Of a stretch of DNA of 59,692 nt, positions 1 through 7,269 are shown in pieces (position 1 is the first letter of the stretch; each line of letters opens with the position of its first letter). This stretch comes from Clostridia bacterium. Lineage in GTDB: Bacteria > Bacillota > Clostridia > Christensenellales > UBA1242. The position numbers were made by a program, and so were the translations under genes. The notes under the pieces are model-generated. The model was not told the DNA's origin, searched no databases, and saw nothing but the letters and a program-made list of their open reading frames with translations. Where the stretch lies: assembly GCA_900753315.1 (NCBI GenBank), contig CAADYP010000007.1, forward strand, positions 1 through 59,692, written 5' to 3'.

Positions 1-1817
1 AAAGAGTCGTCAAGTTTTTTTGCGACCTTCTTCTTTTCAATAGGTCTGCCATATTCGTCAAACTCTTCTTCCTCTTTTTCTTCGTCTTCTGACGCTTCCA
101 AAGATGAAATAACGTGGAACGGATTGATAATACCATGAGTAGAAGAACCAACATCGATAAACTTTCCACCCAAGTTTATTGTCAAGTCTTTATATTCGTT
201 TTCTGGGTCAAGAATGAAAATTTTACAGTTGTCGGCAGCCAAGTTTGTAAGCAATGTCTTTGTGGCATAACTTTTTCCAGAGCCAGACTTCCCGATAACC
301 ATCATGTTTGAGTTTACTCTTTCACGATCTCTTTTGAAAAAGTCCACAAACACTGGATACTCGTTATCTCCAAGATAAATTCCATTTGGGTCCTGTAATG
401 CATTTGAAATAAATGGGAAAGTTGCCGCAAGCGTAGATGTTGGAATGCCTCTCATTGATGTTTTCATAGCATCACGTTTTGAAATGTTTGAAGAAATAAA
501 CCCATCAATTTGTCTTGCAAAGAGTTCGGAATACTTGAACCCTTGTTGTTTAAGCATTGCTCTAACATCTTTCTTCGCTACATCTTCCGCAACAACATAT
601 GTATTGACATTGAAAAGTTGTTGGTTGTTGTTTTTCAAACTAACAAGCAAATCTCTCAATGTTTCAAGGTGGGTTTGAAGTTCAATTTGAGTAGAACTTT
701 TTCCTGACCTGTTGTATTTTGCTTCCATTTCCATGATGGCACGGTCGATTTGTTTTTCTGCATCCATCTTTGGCGTAGGACTAAATTTCATGACAATCTT
801 TGTTCTATCCAAGAGGAAGAATTGTGCCCCCCAAGCATTTCCTACTTGCAAAGGATAATCTGTAAGACTGTAGCAACGATAACATTGGTCATCAACAAAA
901 TAGCGGGCAATATTAAATTTGATTTTATCTGGCGTTGCCCAGTTTATGTATTCTGAAATTGGTGTGATTTCGAGGTCTCTTTCATCAAATTCTTTTCCAA
1001 AGTTGGCTTTCAAAAAGACTACCAAATCTGTGCCCTCAAGTTTTCTGGCTGTGATTGGATTAAGCGAATTTCCCATAGCACTAATCATTCCAGAAGTTGT
1101 ATTTTCCAAAATTTCCATATCTTTGTCATAAACAACCAAATAGAAATGATCTTTAAAAATCTTGGCTTGACGGTTCATAAATTCATAAAGAGAAACTCTT
1201 TCTTCAAAAATTGGAGCACGGGCATCAATTTCTGCTTGAGAGATTTGTCCGTCATATTGCATATCATACAAAACATCGTATTTATGATTTTCGTTGTAAA
1301 TGTATCTATCCAAAATCATCGGTTTACTAATTTTGACAATCGAACATGATTGGTCCATATTCAATCTTCTCAAAGCGTTGGCAAACGATTCAATTACGTT
1401 ATCTTGATAATATTCAGTCAACAAAGTAAAAAACATTGGTTGAATTTCAATAACCTGTGCATAATAAGGTCCAAAGTTGATAAATCTGTCTTGATAAATT
1501 CCTTCATAAGCAATGATTTCTTTTATATCAGATTTTTTCTTTTCTCCATCTCCCTTTGAAAACTTTTTCTTTTGCACTGAATAACGAAGTAAGAAAATTA
1601 AAGTATTATAGAAACGAGTGTCGTCAGCAAATTTCAAAAACATTGACACTGCAATAATACACCAAGCAATACCGACCCAAATATGAAAGTCAAAGTTTGC
1701 CATAAAAAGAATAATTGCGACTGCTGCGAAAATAAATCCCAGCAAAATATCAACACCCGTAACTCCTCTGATAAACTCTGATTTAACTTTCGTTTTTCTA
1801 GGAATAACTCTTACCAT
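1..1817 (-). CDS. VirB4/TraE-type conjugative transfer ATPase (3' end cut off by window edge)
   Basis: The reverse strand is open from an ATG at 1817 to the left edge (about 605 codons seen, no stop). AAGGAG lies 6-7 bases before the ATG. The N-terminus (about residues 18-62) has two hydrophobic segments, like the PrgI-type membrane part fused to VirB4 in Gram-positive integrative elements. A Walker A motif GKSGSGKS is at residues 509-516, followed by a typical region with LDPENEY. Walker B and the rest of the ATPase domain lie outside the window. In this family the protein powers assembly and DNA transport of a type IV secretion machine at the cytoplasmic membrane. The acidic low-complexity stretch near the cut (EDEEKEEEEFDE) is notable. 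The family call is firm; the element type is inference because no other transfer gene is in view. Confidence 0.85.
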   Translation of the reverse strand, partial: MVRVIPRKTKVKSEFIRGVTGVDILLGFIFAAVAIILFMANFDFHIWVGIAWCIIAVSMFLKFADDTRFYNTLIFLLRYSVQKKKFSKGDGEKKKSDIKEIIAYEGIYQDRFINFGPYYAQVIEIQPMFFTLLTEYYQDNVIESFANALRRLNMDQSCSIVKISKPMILDRYIYNENHKYDVLYDMQYDGQISQAEIDARAPIFEERVSLYEFMNRQAKIFKDHFYLVVYDKDMEILENTTSGMISAMGNSLNPITARKLEGTDLVVFLKANFGKEFDERDLEITPISEYINWATPDKIKFNIARYFVDDQCYRCYSLTDYPLQVGNAWGAQFFLLDRTKIVMKFSPTPKMDAEKQIDRAIMEMEAKYNRSGKSSTQIELQTHLETLRDLLVSLKNNNQQLFNVNTYVVAEDVAKKDVRAMLKQQGFKYSELFARQIDGFISSNISKRDAMKTSMRGIPTSTLAATFPFISNALQDPNGIYLGDNEYPVFVDFFKRDRERVNSNMMVIGKSGSGKSYATKTLLTNLAADNCKIFILDPENEYKDLTINLGGKFIDVGSSTHGIINPFHVISSLEASEDEEKEEEEFDEYGRPIEKKKVAKKLDDS

Positions 1818-2227
1818 AACAGTCTCCTTCACATTTTAAGAATTAGACTAGAAGTATGTCCCTTGCTCAAGAAAAATTCAACAGCCAACAAACCCCAACT
1901 ACCCCAACTTCTTTCTGATATTATGATACTACAATTACCCCCAAAAATACAAATAAATTAAACAAAAAAATAATTATATATAATATATTTTCAAATAAGC
2001 AGAAATTATTTCTTTTTCAAAATTAAATTCAAAAGAAAAAATAAAAACAAAACAATATTCAAATATAACTTCAAAAAATGTTTTGTCTCTATGTTTTATT
2101 ATCGAAAAATGATTAAAAAATGGCAAAATAAATGATTTTTTTGATATTATTATTGATTTTTTGCAATTTTTTCTATATTTTTTTAATTTTTTATTATTTT
2201 TGATTTCAATATTTTTTTCAAAACTTT
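1818..2227. other. AT-rich intergenic region
   Basis: About 410 bases without a credible gene. The stretch 1960-2230 is extremely AT-rich with runs of T and A. Plus-strand open frames here (for example from 2161) have low-complexity Phe/Leu-rich translations and no ribosome site. The ribosome binding site of the VirB4-like gene is at its left end. I see no RNA gene or repeat. Confidence 0.6.
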
Positions 2228-2905
2228 TTATCTTTTTAAAGCAAAAAACAATTGGTTTAATTTATTATGTTTTTTTGCCTTCTCAACAATCGCTTTTGAA
2301 ACAATTTCTCCCTTGGACACAATTCTTTCATTGTTGTATCCCAAAATATCTTCATTTGACATCTTCCCCACATAAAAAGCCGTTGACAAATTTATCTTTT
2401 CTGGTTTTGAAACAACAACTGCTTTGTTTTGTATTTCCACGACATTATCATTTGGAAGTTTTTTATTTATGTCCAAAAAAGCATCTTTGTGTTTTTGCTT
2501 CTTTTTCTTTGAAAATTGCAACAAAACAAAATCTTTCCCTATCGTTTTTATATATTTGGTCAAAATTTCGCATTGCGTAGTGCAAATTTTTTCACATTTG
2601 CTTTTATTGAAACACAACTTTTGCACTCTTCCATAACAATTTGCTTTATCATCAAAAACAAGTTTCCCTATCAAAGAATTTTCTCTCTTTTGCACAAATT
2701 CAAAACTCAAAACATCTTTCACAATCACAGCCACATCTGAAATCGAAACCACATCTTCCAATTTCAAAAACAACTCCCCTTCCGTCTCTTCATCAACCAC
2801 ATAATAGCCAATTTTTTTCAAAGTCAATTCGTCAAACGCAACATCAAGAATATATCCAATCATCTGTCCATCAAGTGTCAAAACAATTTTTGAAATATTT
2901 TCCAC
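2228..2905 (-). CDS. PRC-barrel domain protein
   Basis: 225 residues from a GTG start at 2905, with GGAG six bases upstream; the overlapping ATG at 2907 is in another frame. Residues 1-65 read as a PRC-barrel fold (LDGQMIGYILDVAFDELTLK, then alternating strands), and residues 75-130 look like a second copy (LIGKLVFDDKANCYGRVQKL). In bacteria PRC-barrel proteins bind RNA or protein partners (RimM, YlmC/YmxH, photosynthetic reaction centre H subunit). The lysine-rich C-terminal part is not recognised. It has no clear operon partner: the next gene upstream, the DUF1858 gene, runs the other way. Domain call moderate; specific role unknown. Confidence 0.6.
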   Translation of the reverse strand: MENISKIVLTLDGQMIGYILDVAFDELTLKKIGYYVVDEETEGELFLKLEDVVSISDVAVIVKDVLSFEFVQKRENSLIGKLVFDDKANCYGRVQKLCFNKSKCEKICTTQCEILTKYIKTIGKDFVLLQFSKKKKQKHKDAFLDINKKLPNDNVVEIQNKAVVVSKPEKINLSTAFYVGKMSNEDILGYNNERIVSKGEIVSKAIVEKAKKHNKLNQLFFALKR

Positions 2906-3046
2906 ATCAAACTCCTTATTCTTTATCTATGAATCAGCTTTTATTTTTAGAAAAATAAAACCAAAAAAGACTATTTTTTGCATTTTGCGACAAAATAACA
3001 AAACGAATCTTGTCACACCCCTTCTTTCAAAACACACAACAAAAAT

Positions 3047-3075
3047 TTGACAATACAGAATTGTTATGCTAGAAT
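3047..3075 (+). promoter_or_regulatory. Sigma-A type promoter of the DUF1858 gene
   Basis: TTGACA at 3047-3052, 17-base spacer, TAGAAT at 3070-3075. The predicted start near 3082 leaves a short leader carrying AGGAGA before the ATG at 3099. Confidence 0.75.
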
Positions 3076-3098
3076 AATCGCATAATAGGAGAAAAAAG

Positions 3099-3305
3099 AT
3101 GAAGAAGAAAAAATTAATCACAAAAGATATGACAATCGGAGAAGTTCTTTCTCTTGATGAAAAACTTGCCGACATTTTTATGGGATTTGGAATGCACTGC
3201 GTTTCTTGTCCAGTTAGCCAAATGGAAACTATTGAAGAAGCAAGCGAAGTTCATGGTATTGACACGGAATTTTTACTTAAAAAACTCAATGAAAATTTAA
3301 AATAA
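3099..3305 (+). CDS. DUF1858 domain protein (possible redox-active disulfide)
   Basis: 68 residues, close to the usual size of stand-alone DUF1858 proteins. It shows the family pattern: an N-terminal ITKDMTIGEVL, then a GFGMHCVSCP block with a CxxC motif (Cys at about 37 and 40), then ETIEEASEVHGID and a C-terminal helix. The family is described as hybrid-cluster-protein-associated with a probable redox disulfide; its function is not established. AGGAGA sits at normal distance from the ATG and a good promoter lies upstream. A minus-strand open frame covering the same bases (2927-3175) is rejected as its shadow. Confidence 0.85.
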   Translation: MKKKKLITKDMTIGEVLSLDEKLADIFMGFGMHCVSCPVSQMETIEEASEVHGIDTEFLLKKLNENLK

Positions 3306-3326
3306 GCTATTTTCTAAATAAAAAAC

Positions 3327-3355
3327 AAAAAACTGCAAATAATTGCAGTTTTTTT
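3327..3355. terminator. Intrinsic terminator between convergent genes
   Basis: Stem AACTGCAA (3331-3338), loop ATAA, stem TTGCAGTT (3343-3350), flanked by A and T runs so it can act in both directions, for the DUF1858 gene and for hflX. Confidence 0.8.
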
Positions 3356-3383
3356 AATGCCCCTTTCAAATTATCTAAGCATT

Positions 3384-4463
3384 TTAATCCAAAGCTTTTT
3401 CAATAAAAGATTTAAGTTTTTCAACATTCTCTTTTTTCTTTACAGAAAACAAAACTTGATTTGGTTCAATTTCAATAGGTCCAGAAAGCAAATCACTTTT
3501 GTTTAGCACAACAATTCTGTTTTTTGTTGCTCCAATACCATCCAAAATTTCATCTGTAATTTCAATATTTTTCTTATAGAAGTTGTCAGCAACGTCAACA
3601 ACATGCAAAACAAGGTCGGCAGATTTCACCTCTTCAAGCGTAGCTGAAAAACTTTCAACCAATTCGTGTGGCAATTTACTGATAAAACCGACCGTGTCCG
3701 TAAGCAAGCAAAATTTCCCATCATTCAAAAACAATCTTCTGCTTGTCGTATCAAGCGTAGCAAACAATTTGTCATCAGCATAGATGTTTTCTTTTGTAAG
3801 TAAATTGAAAATCGAACTCTTTCCTGCGTTTGTATATCCACCAAGAACGACGCTTTTTATTCCATTTTTTTCTCTCAAAATGCGATTTTGTCTTCTGCTG
3901 TTTTTGATTTTTTCAATTTCTGCTTCAAGTGTAATTATTTCTTTCTCAAGCTTTCTTCTATCAAGTTCTATTTTTGTTTCACCAGGGCCACGCATACCAG
4001 CACCCTTTCCACCAAATCTTCCCTGACTGCCTTGCAACGAAGAAAGTCTTGTCAAGAGGTATTTGTTTTGTGCAAGTTTAACCTCAATTTTTCCTTCACT
4101 TGATTTGGCGTTTAATGCAAAAATATCAATAATAAGCAAAATTCTATCCAAAACTTTTATGCCAAGTTCGTCAGATATATTTCTCAACTGCGAACCAGTG
4201 AGTTGAAAATCCACAACCAAACAATCACAAGGGTTTTCTTTCAAATAGTTTTTTATTTCTTCAAGTTTCCCTGTGCCCATAATCGTGCGTCTGTTGAATG
4301 CGTCCAAACTTTGAGAAAAAATCTTTTGAACATCCATTCCCGCAGAAAAACACAGCCTGCTTATTTCTGCAAACTGATAATCCTTATCTTCTTCTTTGTT
4401 TAGTGGGCAGAAGATAACAACTTTTTCATTTTCTTCTTCTTGAATTTGATGCATCTTTTTCAT
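3384..4463 (-). CDS. hflX: GTPase HflX
   Basis: 359 residues. The N-terminal HflX domain (about 1-190) contains the typical GTGKLEEI and the GGKGAGMRGPGETKIELDRR block that ends in a basic helix; the G domain follows with G1 GGYTNAGKSS (about 206-214), the switch/G3 region TDTVGFISKLP and G4 NKSD. HflX is a ribosome-associated GTPase that splits stalled or stress-damaged 70S ribosomes. The start at 4463 has no Shine-Dalgarno sequence; instead TATAAT ends six bases before the ATG, so a leaderless mRNA is likely. A second ATG (codon 4) is an alternative. The gene seems to stand alone. Confidence 0.95.
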   Translation of the reverse strand: MKKMHQIQEEENEKVVIFCPLNKEEDKDYQFAEISRLCFSAGMDVQKIFSQSLDAFNRRTIMGTGKLEEIKNYLKENPCDCLVVDFQLTGSQLRNISDELGIKVLDRILLIIDIFALNAKSSEGKIEVKLAQNKYLLTRLSSLQGSQGRFGGKGAGMRGPGETKIELDRRKLEKEIITLEAEIEKIKNSRRQNRILREKNGIKSVVLGGYTNAGKSSIFNLLTKENIYADDKLFATLDTTSRRLFLNDGKFCLLTDTVGFISKLPHELVESFSATLEEVKSADLVLHVVDVADNFYKKNIEITDEILDGIGATKNRIVVLNKSDLLSGPIEIEPNQVLFSVKKKENVEKLKSFIEKALD

Positions 4464-4469
4464 AAAATG

Positions 4470-4497
4470 ATTATAACAAAAATATTTATAAATTCAA
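4470..4497 (-). promoter_or_regulatory. Promoter of hflX, placed for a leaderless transcript
   Basis: On the minus strand TTGAAT (4492-4497), 16-base spacer, TATAAT (4470-4475), then six bases and the hflX ATG at 4463. A normal start seven bases after the -10 would fall on the A of ATG. Confidence 0.7.
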
Positions 4498-4550
4498 AGC
4501 AAAAATTGATACCCTATGCATTTTGCACAAATTTCGCTCCTTAACGCACA

Positions 4551-4574
4551 AAAAAAAGACACCAAAGTGTCTTA
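4551..4574 (-). terminator. Intrinsic terminator of the 4572-5240 lipoprotein gene
   Basis: On the minus strand AAGACAC, loop TTTG, GTGTCTT followed by a run of T. The stem begins at the TAA stop codon. Confidence 0.75.
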
Positions 4575-5240
4575 TTTTGATTTTGCCAAAACCTTTCCGT
4601 CAGTTGTTGAGATAACTACTGAATAATTTTCATTATCAACATTCAAAACACTAAAACACCAAAAAACACCATCTTGTTTGTTTGCTTTTTTGTCAAGCAC
4701 TCGCAAATAGCATTCTGCATTAAGTTTTGAAAATGACTTCTTCATCGTGATTTTGTCGGCAAGCTCTTTGCTTGCTATTTCAAGTGCTTTTTGACTGTCG
4801 ATAGCAAAATTTTTTGACAAACATTCAAGCGTCAAAACTTTTCCATTGAAAGTAATTACAATCTTTTCTTCCCCAGAAAACTCTTTTTCCAAATCGACCA
4901 TGTATGCACTGTTTAAAGAATTTATTTCAAGTTCTTTTTCACTTTCGACACCATCAATAGTCACCTTAACCAACACCACATTTCCAGCAATATTTTCTGT
5001 TGGATGAAAACTTAAAAGTGCAAACGGCACACTTTCTCCACTTTGTCCATTCAAAAGATATTCTTTTTCTCTCTCTCCTGACGACAAAGAACAATAACAA
5101 TCCTCATTTTCACCAAAGTAATAAACATTTGTAAGTTCGGACATATTGTCTTTCACCATATCCAATGTATTTTCCCCACATCCACACAACGAAAGCCCCA
5201 CAAAACACAGCATAAGCGCCAGCAAAATTTTCTTTTTCAT
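4572..5240 (-). CDS. Small lipoprotein of unknown function
   Basis: 222 residues from the ATG at 5240, preceded by GGAGA; a longer reading back to 5342 has no ribosome site and is rejected. The N-terminus is a lipoprotein signal: MKKK, hydrophobic core, then LCGC with the acceptor Cys at 21. The mature protein is acidic and soluble-looking, with paired segments ending in WCFSVLNVDNENYSVVIS and TTDGKV, somewhat like PepSY-type folds (ALEIASKELADK then a strand pair), but I would not assign that. It is expected on the outer face of the membrane. It is divergent from the aldolase gene and has its own terminator. Confidence 0.75.
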   Translation of the reverse strand: MKKKILLALMLCFVGLSLCGCGENTLDMVKDNMSELTNVYYFGENEDCYCSLSSGEREKEYLLNGQSGESVPFALLSFHPTENIAGNVVLVKVTIDGVESEKELEINSLNSAYMVDLEKEFSGEEKIVITFNGKVLTLECLSKNFAIDSQKALEIASKELADKITMKKSFSKLNAECYLRVLDKKANKQDGVFWCFSVLNVDNENYSVVISTTDGKVLAKSK

Positions 5241-5286
5241 TTTTGTCTCCTTTTTATTCAATTTCTCATACACTCTAATAAATATG

Positions 5287-5315
5287 TTGGTCAAATCCAC
5301 AAAATGTGTTAGAAT
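5287..5315 (+). promoter_or_regulatory. Promoter of the aldolase gene
   Basis: TTGGTC (5287-5292), 17-base spacer, TAGAAT (5310-5315), then a short leader with AAGGAAG before the ATG at 5343. Confidence 0.65.
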
Positions 5316-5342
5316 AATGATAAAAAAGGAAGATTTTGTCAT

Positions 5343-6263
5343 ATGAAAACTCTGAAATTTTATTTTAAAGATAGTAAAAAGAATGGTTATAGCCTTGGCG
5401 CCTACAATTTTATAAACATGGAAACATTGAAAGGCATCTGTGAGGGATGTAAGAAAAGCAATTCTTCCGCATTCTTGTCAGTAAGCGAAAGTGCCTTTTC
5501 GTATATGGGAGAAAACTTTGTAAAAGCAATGTTTGATTGTGCGAAAAAAGAATATAAATTGCCGCTTTTTCTACACCTTGACCATGGAAAGAGTTTTGAA
5601 ATTTGCAAAAAAGCCGTCGATGTTGGTTTCGACAGCATTATGATTGATGGCAGTTCGTTGCCATTTGAAGAAAACATAAAATTGACAAAAAAAGTCGTTA
5701 CTTATGCTCACAAAAAAGATGTGTTTGTAGAAGCCGAACTTGGTGTCTTGGCTGGAGTAGAAGACAGTGTAAGTGCTGATAAACATATTTATACCGACCC
5801 CCTTATGGCAAAAGAATTTGTCAAAAAAACTGGTTGCGACAGCCTTGCAGTAGCAATAGGCACAAGCCATGGCGCTTACAAATTTAAAGGAGAACAAAAA
5901 CTTCGTTTTGATATTTTGAGCAAGATTGAAAAAGAAATCCCAAACACCCCACTTGTTTTGCACGGAGCATCAAGTGTGCCACAAAAGTATGTTGAAAAAA
6001 TAAACAACTTCGGCGGGCGATTAAATGGTGCAGCAGGGATACCAGAAAAATTTTTGACAACCGCATCTTGCAAACACAACATTTTCAAAATCAACTGTGA
6101 TACAGATATTCGTCTTGCTTATTATTCGGTTTTGAGAGAAAATTTAACAGAGAACCCTTCAAATTTTGATATAAGAAAGCCAAACAAAATTGCAATTGAA
6201 GAAATCGCAAATTTTGTAGCTGACAAAAATAAACGCGTTTTCAAAAATGGCAATAAAGCATAA
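5343..6263 (+). CDS. fba: Class II fructose-bisphosphate aldolase
   Basis: 306 residues, normal length. It interconverts fructose 1,6-bisphosphate with dihydroxyacetone phosphate and glyceraldehyde 3-phosphate in glycolysis, using Zn2+. Seen in the sequence: the start motif SLGAYNF, the LHLDHG block (77-82) with a catalytic Asp and a Zn-ligand His, the second metal region EAELG, GTSHGAYK (about 172-179), the third ligand in LHGASSVP, and the phosphate-binding NCDTDIRLA near residue 258. The specificity could be tagatose-bisphosphate; the motifs alone do not decide. Monocistronic between its own promoter and terminator. Confidence 0.92.
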   Translation: MKTLKFYFKDSKKNGYSLGAYNFINMETLKGICEGCKKSNSSAFLSVSESAFSYMGENFVKAMFDCAKKEYKLPLFLHLDHGKSFEICKKAVDVGFDSIMIDGSSLPFEENIKLTKKVVTYAHKKDVFVEAELGVLAGVEDSVSADKHIYTDPLMAKEFVKKTGCDSLAVAIGTSHGAYKFKGEQKLRFDILSKIEKEIPNTPLVLHGASSVPQKYVEKINNFGGRLNGAAGIPEKFLTTASCKHNIFKINCDTDIRLAYYSVLRENLTENPSNFDIRKPNKIAIEEIANFVADKNKRVFKNGNKA

Positions 6264-6310
6264 ATTTTTCAAAAAATGACAAAATGTGCAAAAAATCGTA
6301 TTACGGGAAC

Positions 6311-6340
6311 AAAAAAACAAGCATTTTCACTTGTTTTTTT
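6311..6340 (+). terminator. Intrinsic terminator after fba
   Basis: AAAAAACAAG (6312-6321), eight-base loop, CTTGTTTTTT (6330-6339). It may also serve the convergent metallo-beta-lactamase gene. Confidence 0.7.
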
Positions 6341-6376
6341 AATTTCAAATTGATTTACTTTCGATTTTTGTTTATT

Positions 6377-7162
6377 TTATTTTTTTAATTTAAAAAGTGT
6401 TGTTGGTCTTGTCAAAGCAACATCAATTTTAAAGGTCTCACCTTCAATCAAGTTTTTGTCGGCAAGTTTTGAAGTTATATAATTGTATGCTAACTCTGGC
6501 GAATTATTCTCTTTACTTAAATGTGCCAGAACGATTTGTTTAGTCCCAGTTGTGACCAATTTTTCAATAAATGCTTCAGACGCATCATTTGACAAATGTC
6601 CATTTTTTCCAGCAATACGAAGTTTCAAAGTCAAAGGATATTTCTCGCTGTTCTTGAGCATATTTATATCATGATTCGCTTCAAGGTAAACAAGTTTACA
6701 CCCTTTGACCCCATTGAAAATTCGTTCATCAGTGTGCCCAAGGTCGGTTAAAATTCCTATTTTTTTGTCATCTTCCGCAATAGTGTAACCAAAGCACTTC
6801 ACATCATGTGGAACTTCAATTGGATTGATTATCAAATCATTTATGGCAAAAGTATCTGTAAAAATCTTTTTGTTTTTGTCTGGCACTTTTGAAAGTTTGT
6901 CATAAAGTCCAGCCCAAACTTCATCATGCGCATAGACTGGAATGTCATATTTTCTAGCAAACACATCTATTCCTTTAATGTGGTCAACATGTTCGTGTGT
7001 TACAACAATTCCATCAATATCATTGCCGTCAATTCCAAGCAAGCCAAGTCTCGTTTGAGTTTCTTTGCATGAAAGACCATCGTCAACCAAAATCTTTGTG
7101 TTGTCCGTTTCAATATATGTAAGATTCCCATCGCTCCCTGATGACAAATTGATAACTTTCAT
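6377..7162 (-). CDS. WalJ/YycJ-like metallo-beta-lactamase fold hydrolase
   Basis: 261 residues. The start (INLSSGSDGN then an ILVDDGLSCKE segment) and the metal motif THEHVDHIKG (T55-G64, HxHxDH) are typical of the YycJ/WalJ group, followed by VPHDV, the LTDLGH segment and LAHLSKENN near the C-terminus. Family members are predicted nucleases; WalJ has been linked to DNA replication and cell division in Gram-positive bacteria. The gene has its own strong promoter (TTGACA-18-TAAAAT) only nine bases before the ATG and no Shine-Dalgarno site. It lies downstream of uvrA but behind a terminator. Confidence 0.85.
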   Translation of the reverse strand: MKVINLSSGSDGNLTYIETDNTKILVDDGLSCKETQTRLGLLGIDGNDIDGIVVTHEHVDHIKGIDVFARKYDIPVYAHDEVWAGLYDKLSKVPDKNKKIFTDTFAINDLIINPIEVPHDVKCFGYTIAEDDKKIGILTDLGHTDERIFNGVKGCKLVYLEANHDINMLKNSEKYPLTLKLRIAGKNGHLSNDASEAFIEKLVTTGTKQIVLAHLSKENNSPELAYNYITSKLADKNLIEGETFKIDVALTRPTTLFKLKK

Positions 7163-7171
7163 AACACACGC

Positions 7172-7201
7172 ATTTTATCACAAAATGTATTATTTTGTCA
7201 A
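7172..7201 (-). promoter_or_regulatory. Promoter of the metallo-beta-lactamase gene
   Basis: Minus strand: TTGACA (7196-7201), 18-base spacer, TAAAAT (7172-7177), nine bases, ATG at 7162. The predicted leader is about three bases. Confidence 0.75.
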
Positions 7202-7220
7202 TTTATTGTGACTTTGCATC

Positions 7221-7247
7221 AAAAAAGACACAATCTGTGCCTTCTTT
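7221..7247 (-). terminator. Intrinsic terminator after uvrA
   Basis: Minus strand: AAGGCACA, GAT loop, TGTGTCTT and a T run (one G-U pair). Confidence 0.65.
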
Positions 7248-7269
7248 GTTTGCATTTTTATTTCAAATT

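Noticed and set aside
2927..3175. 82-codon minus-strand frame over the DUF1858 gene
   Set aside because: Hydrophobic shadow translation; the plus-strand gene has a consensus promoter, ribosome site and recognisable domain.
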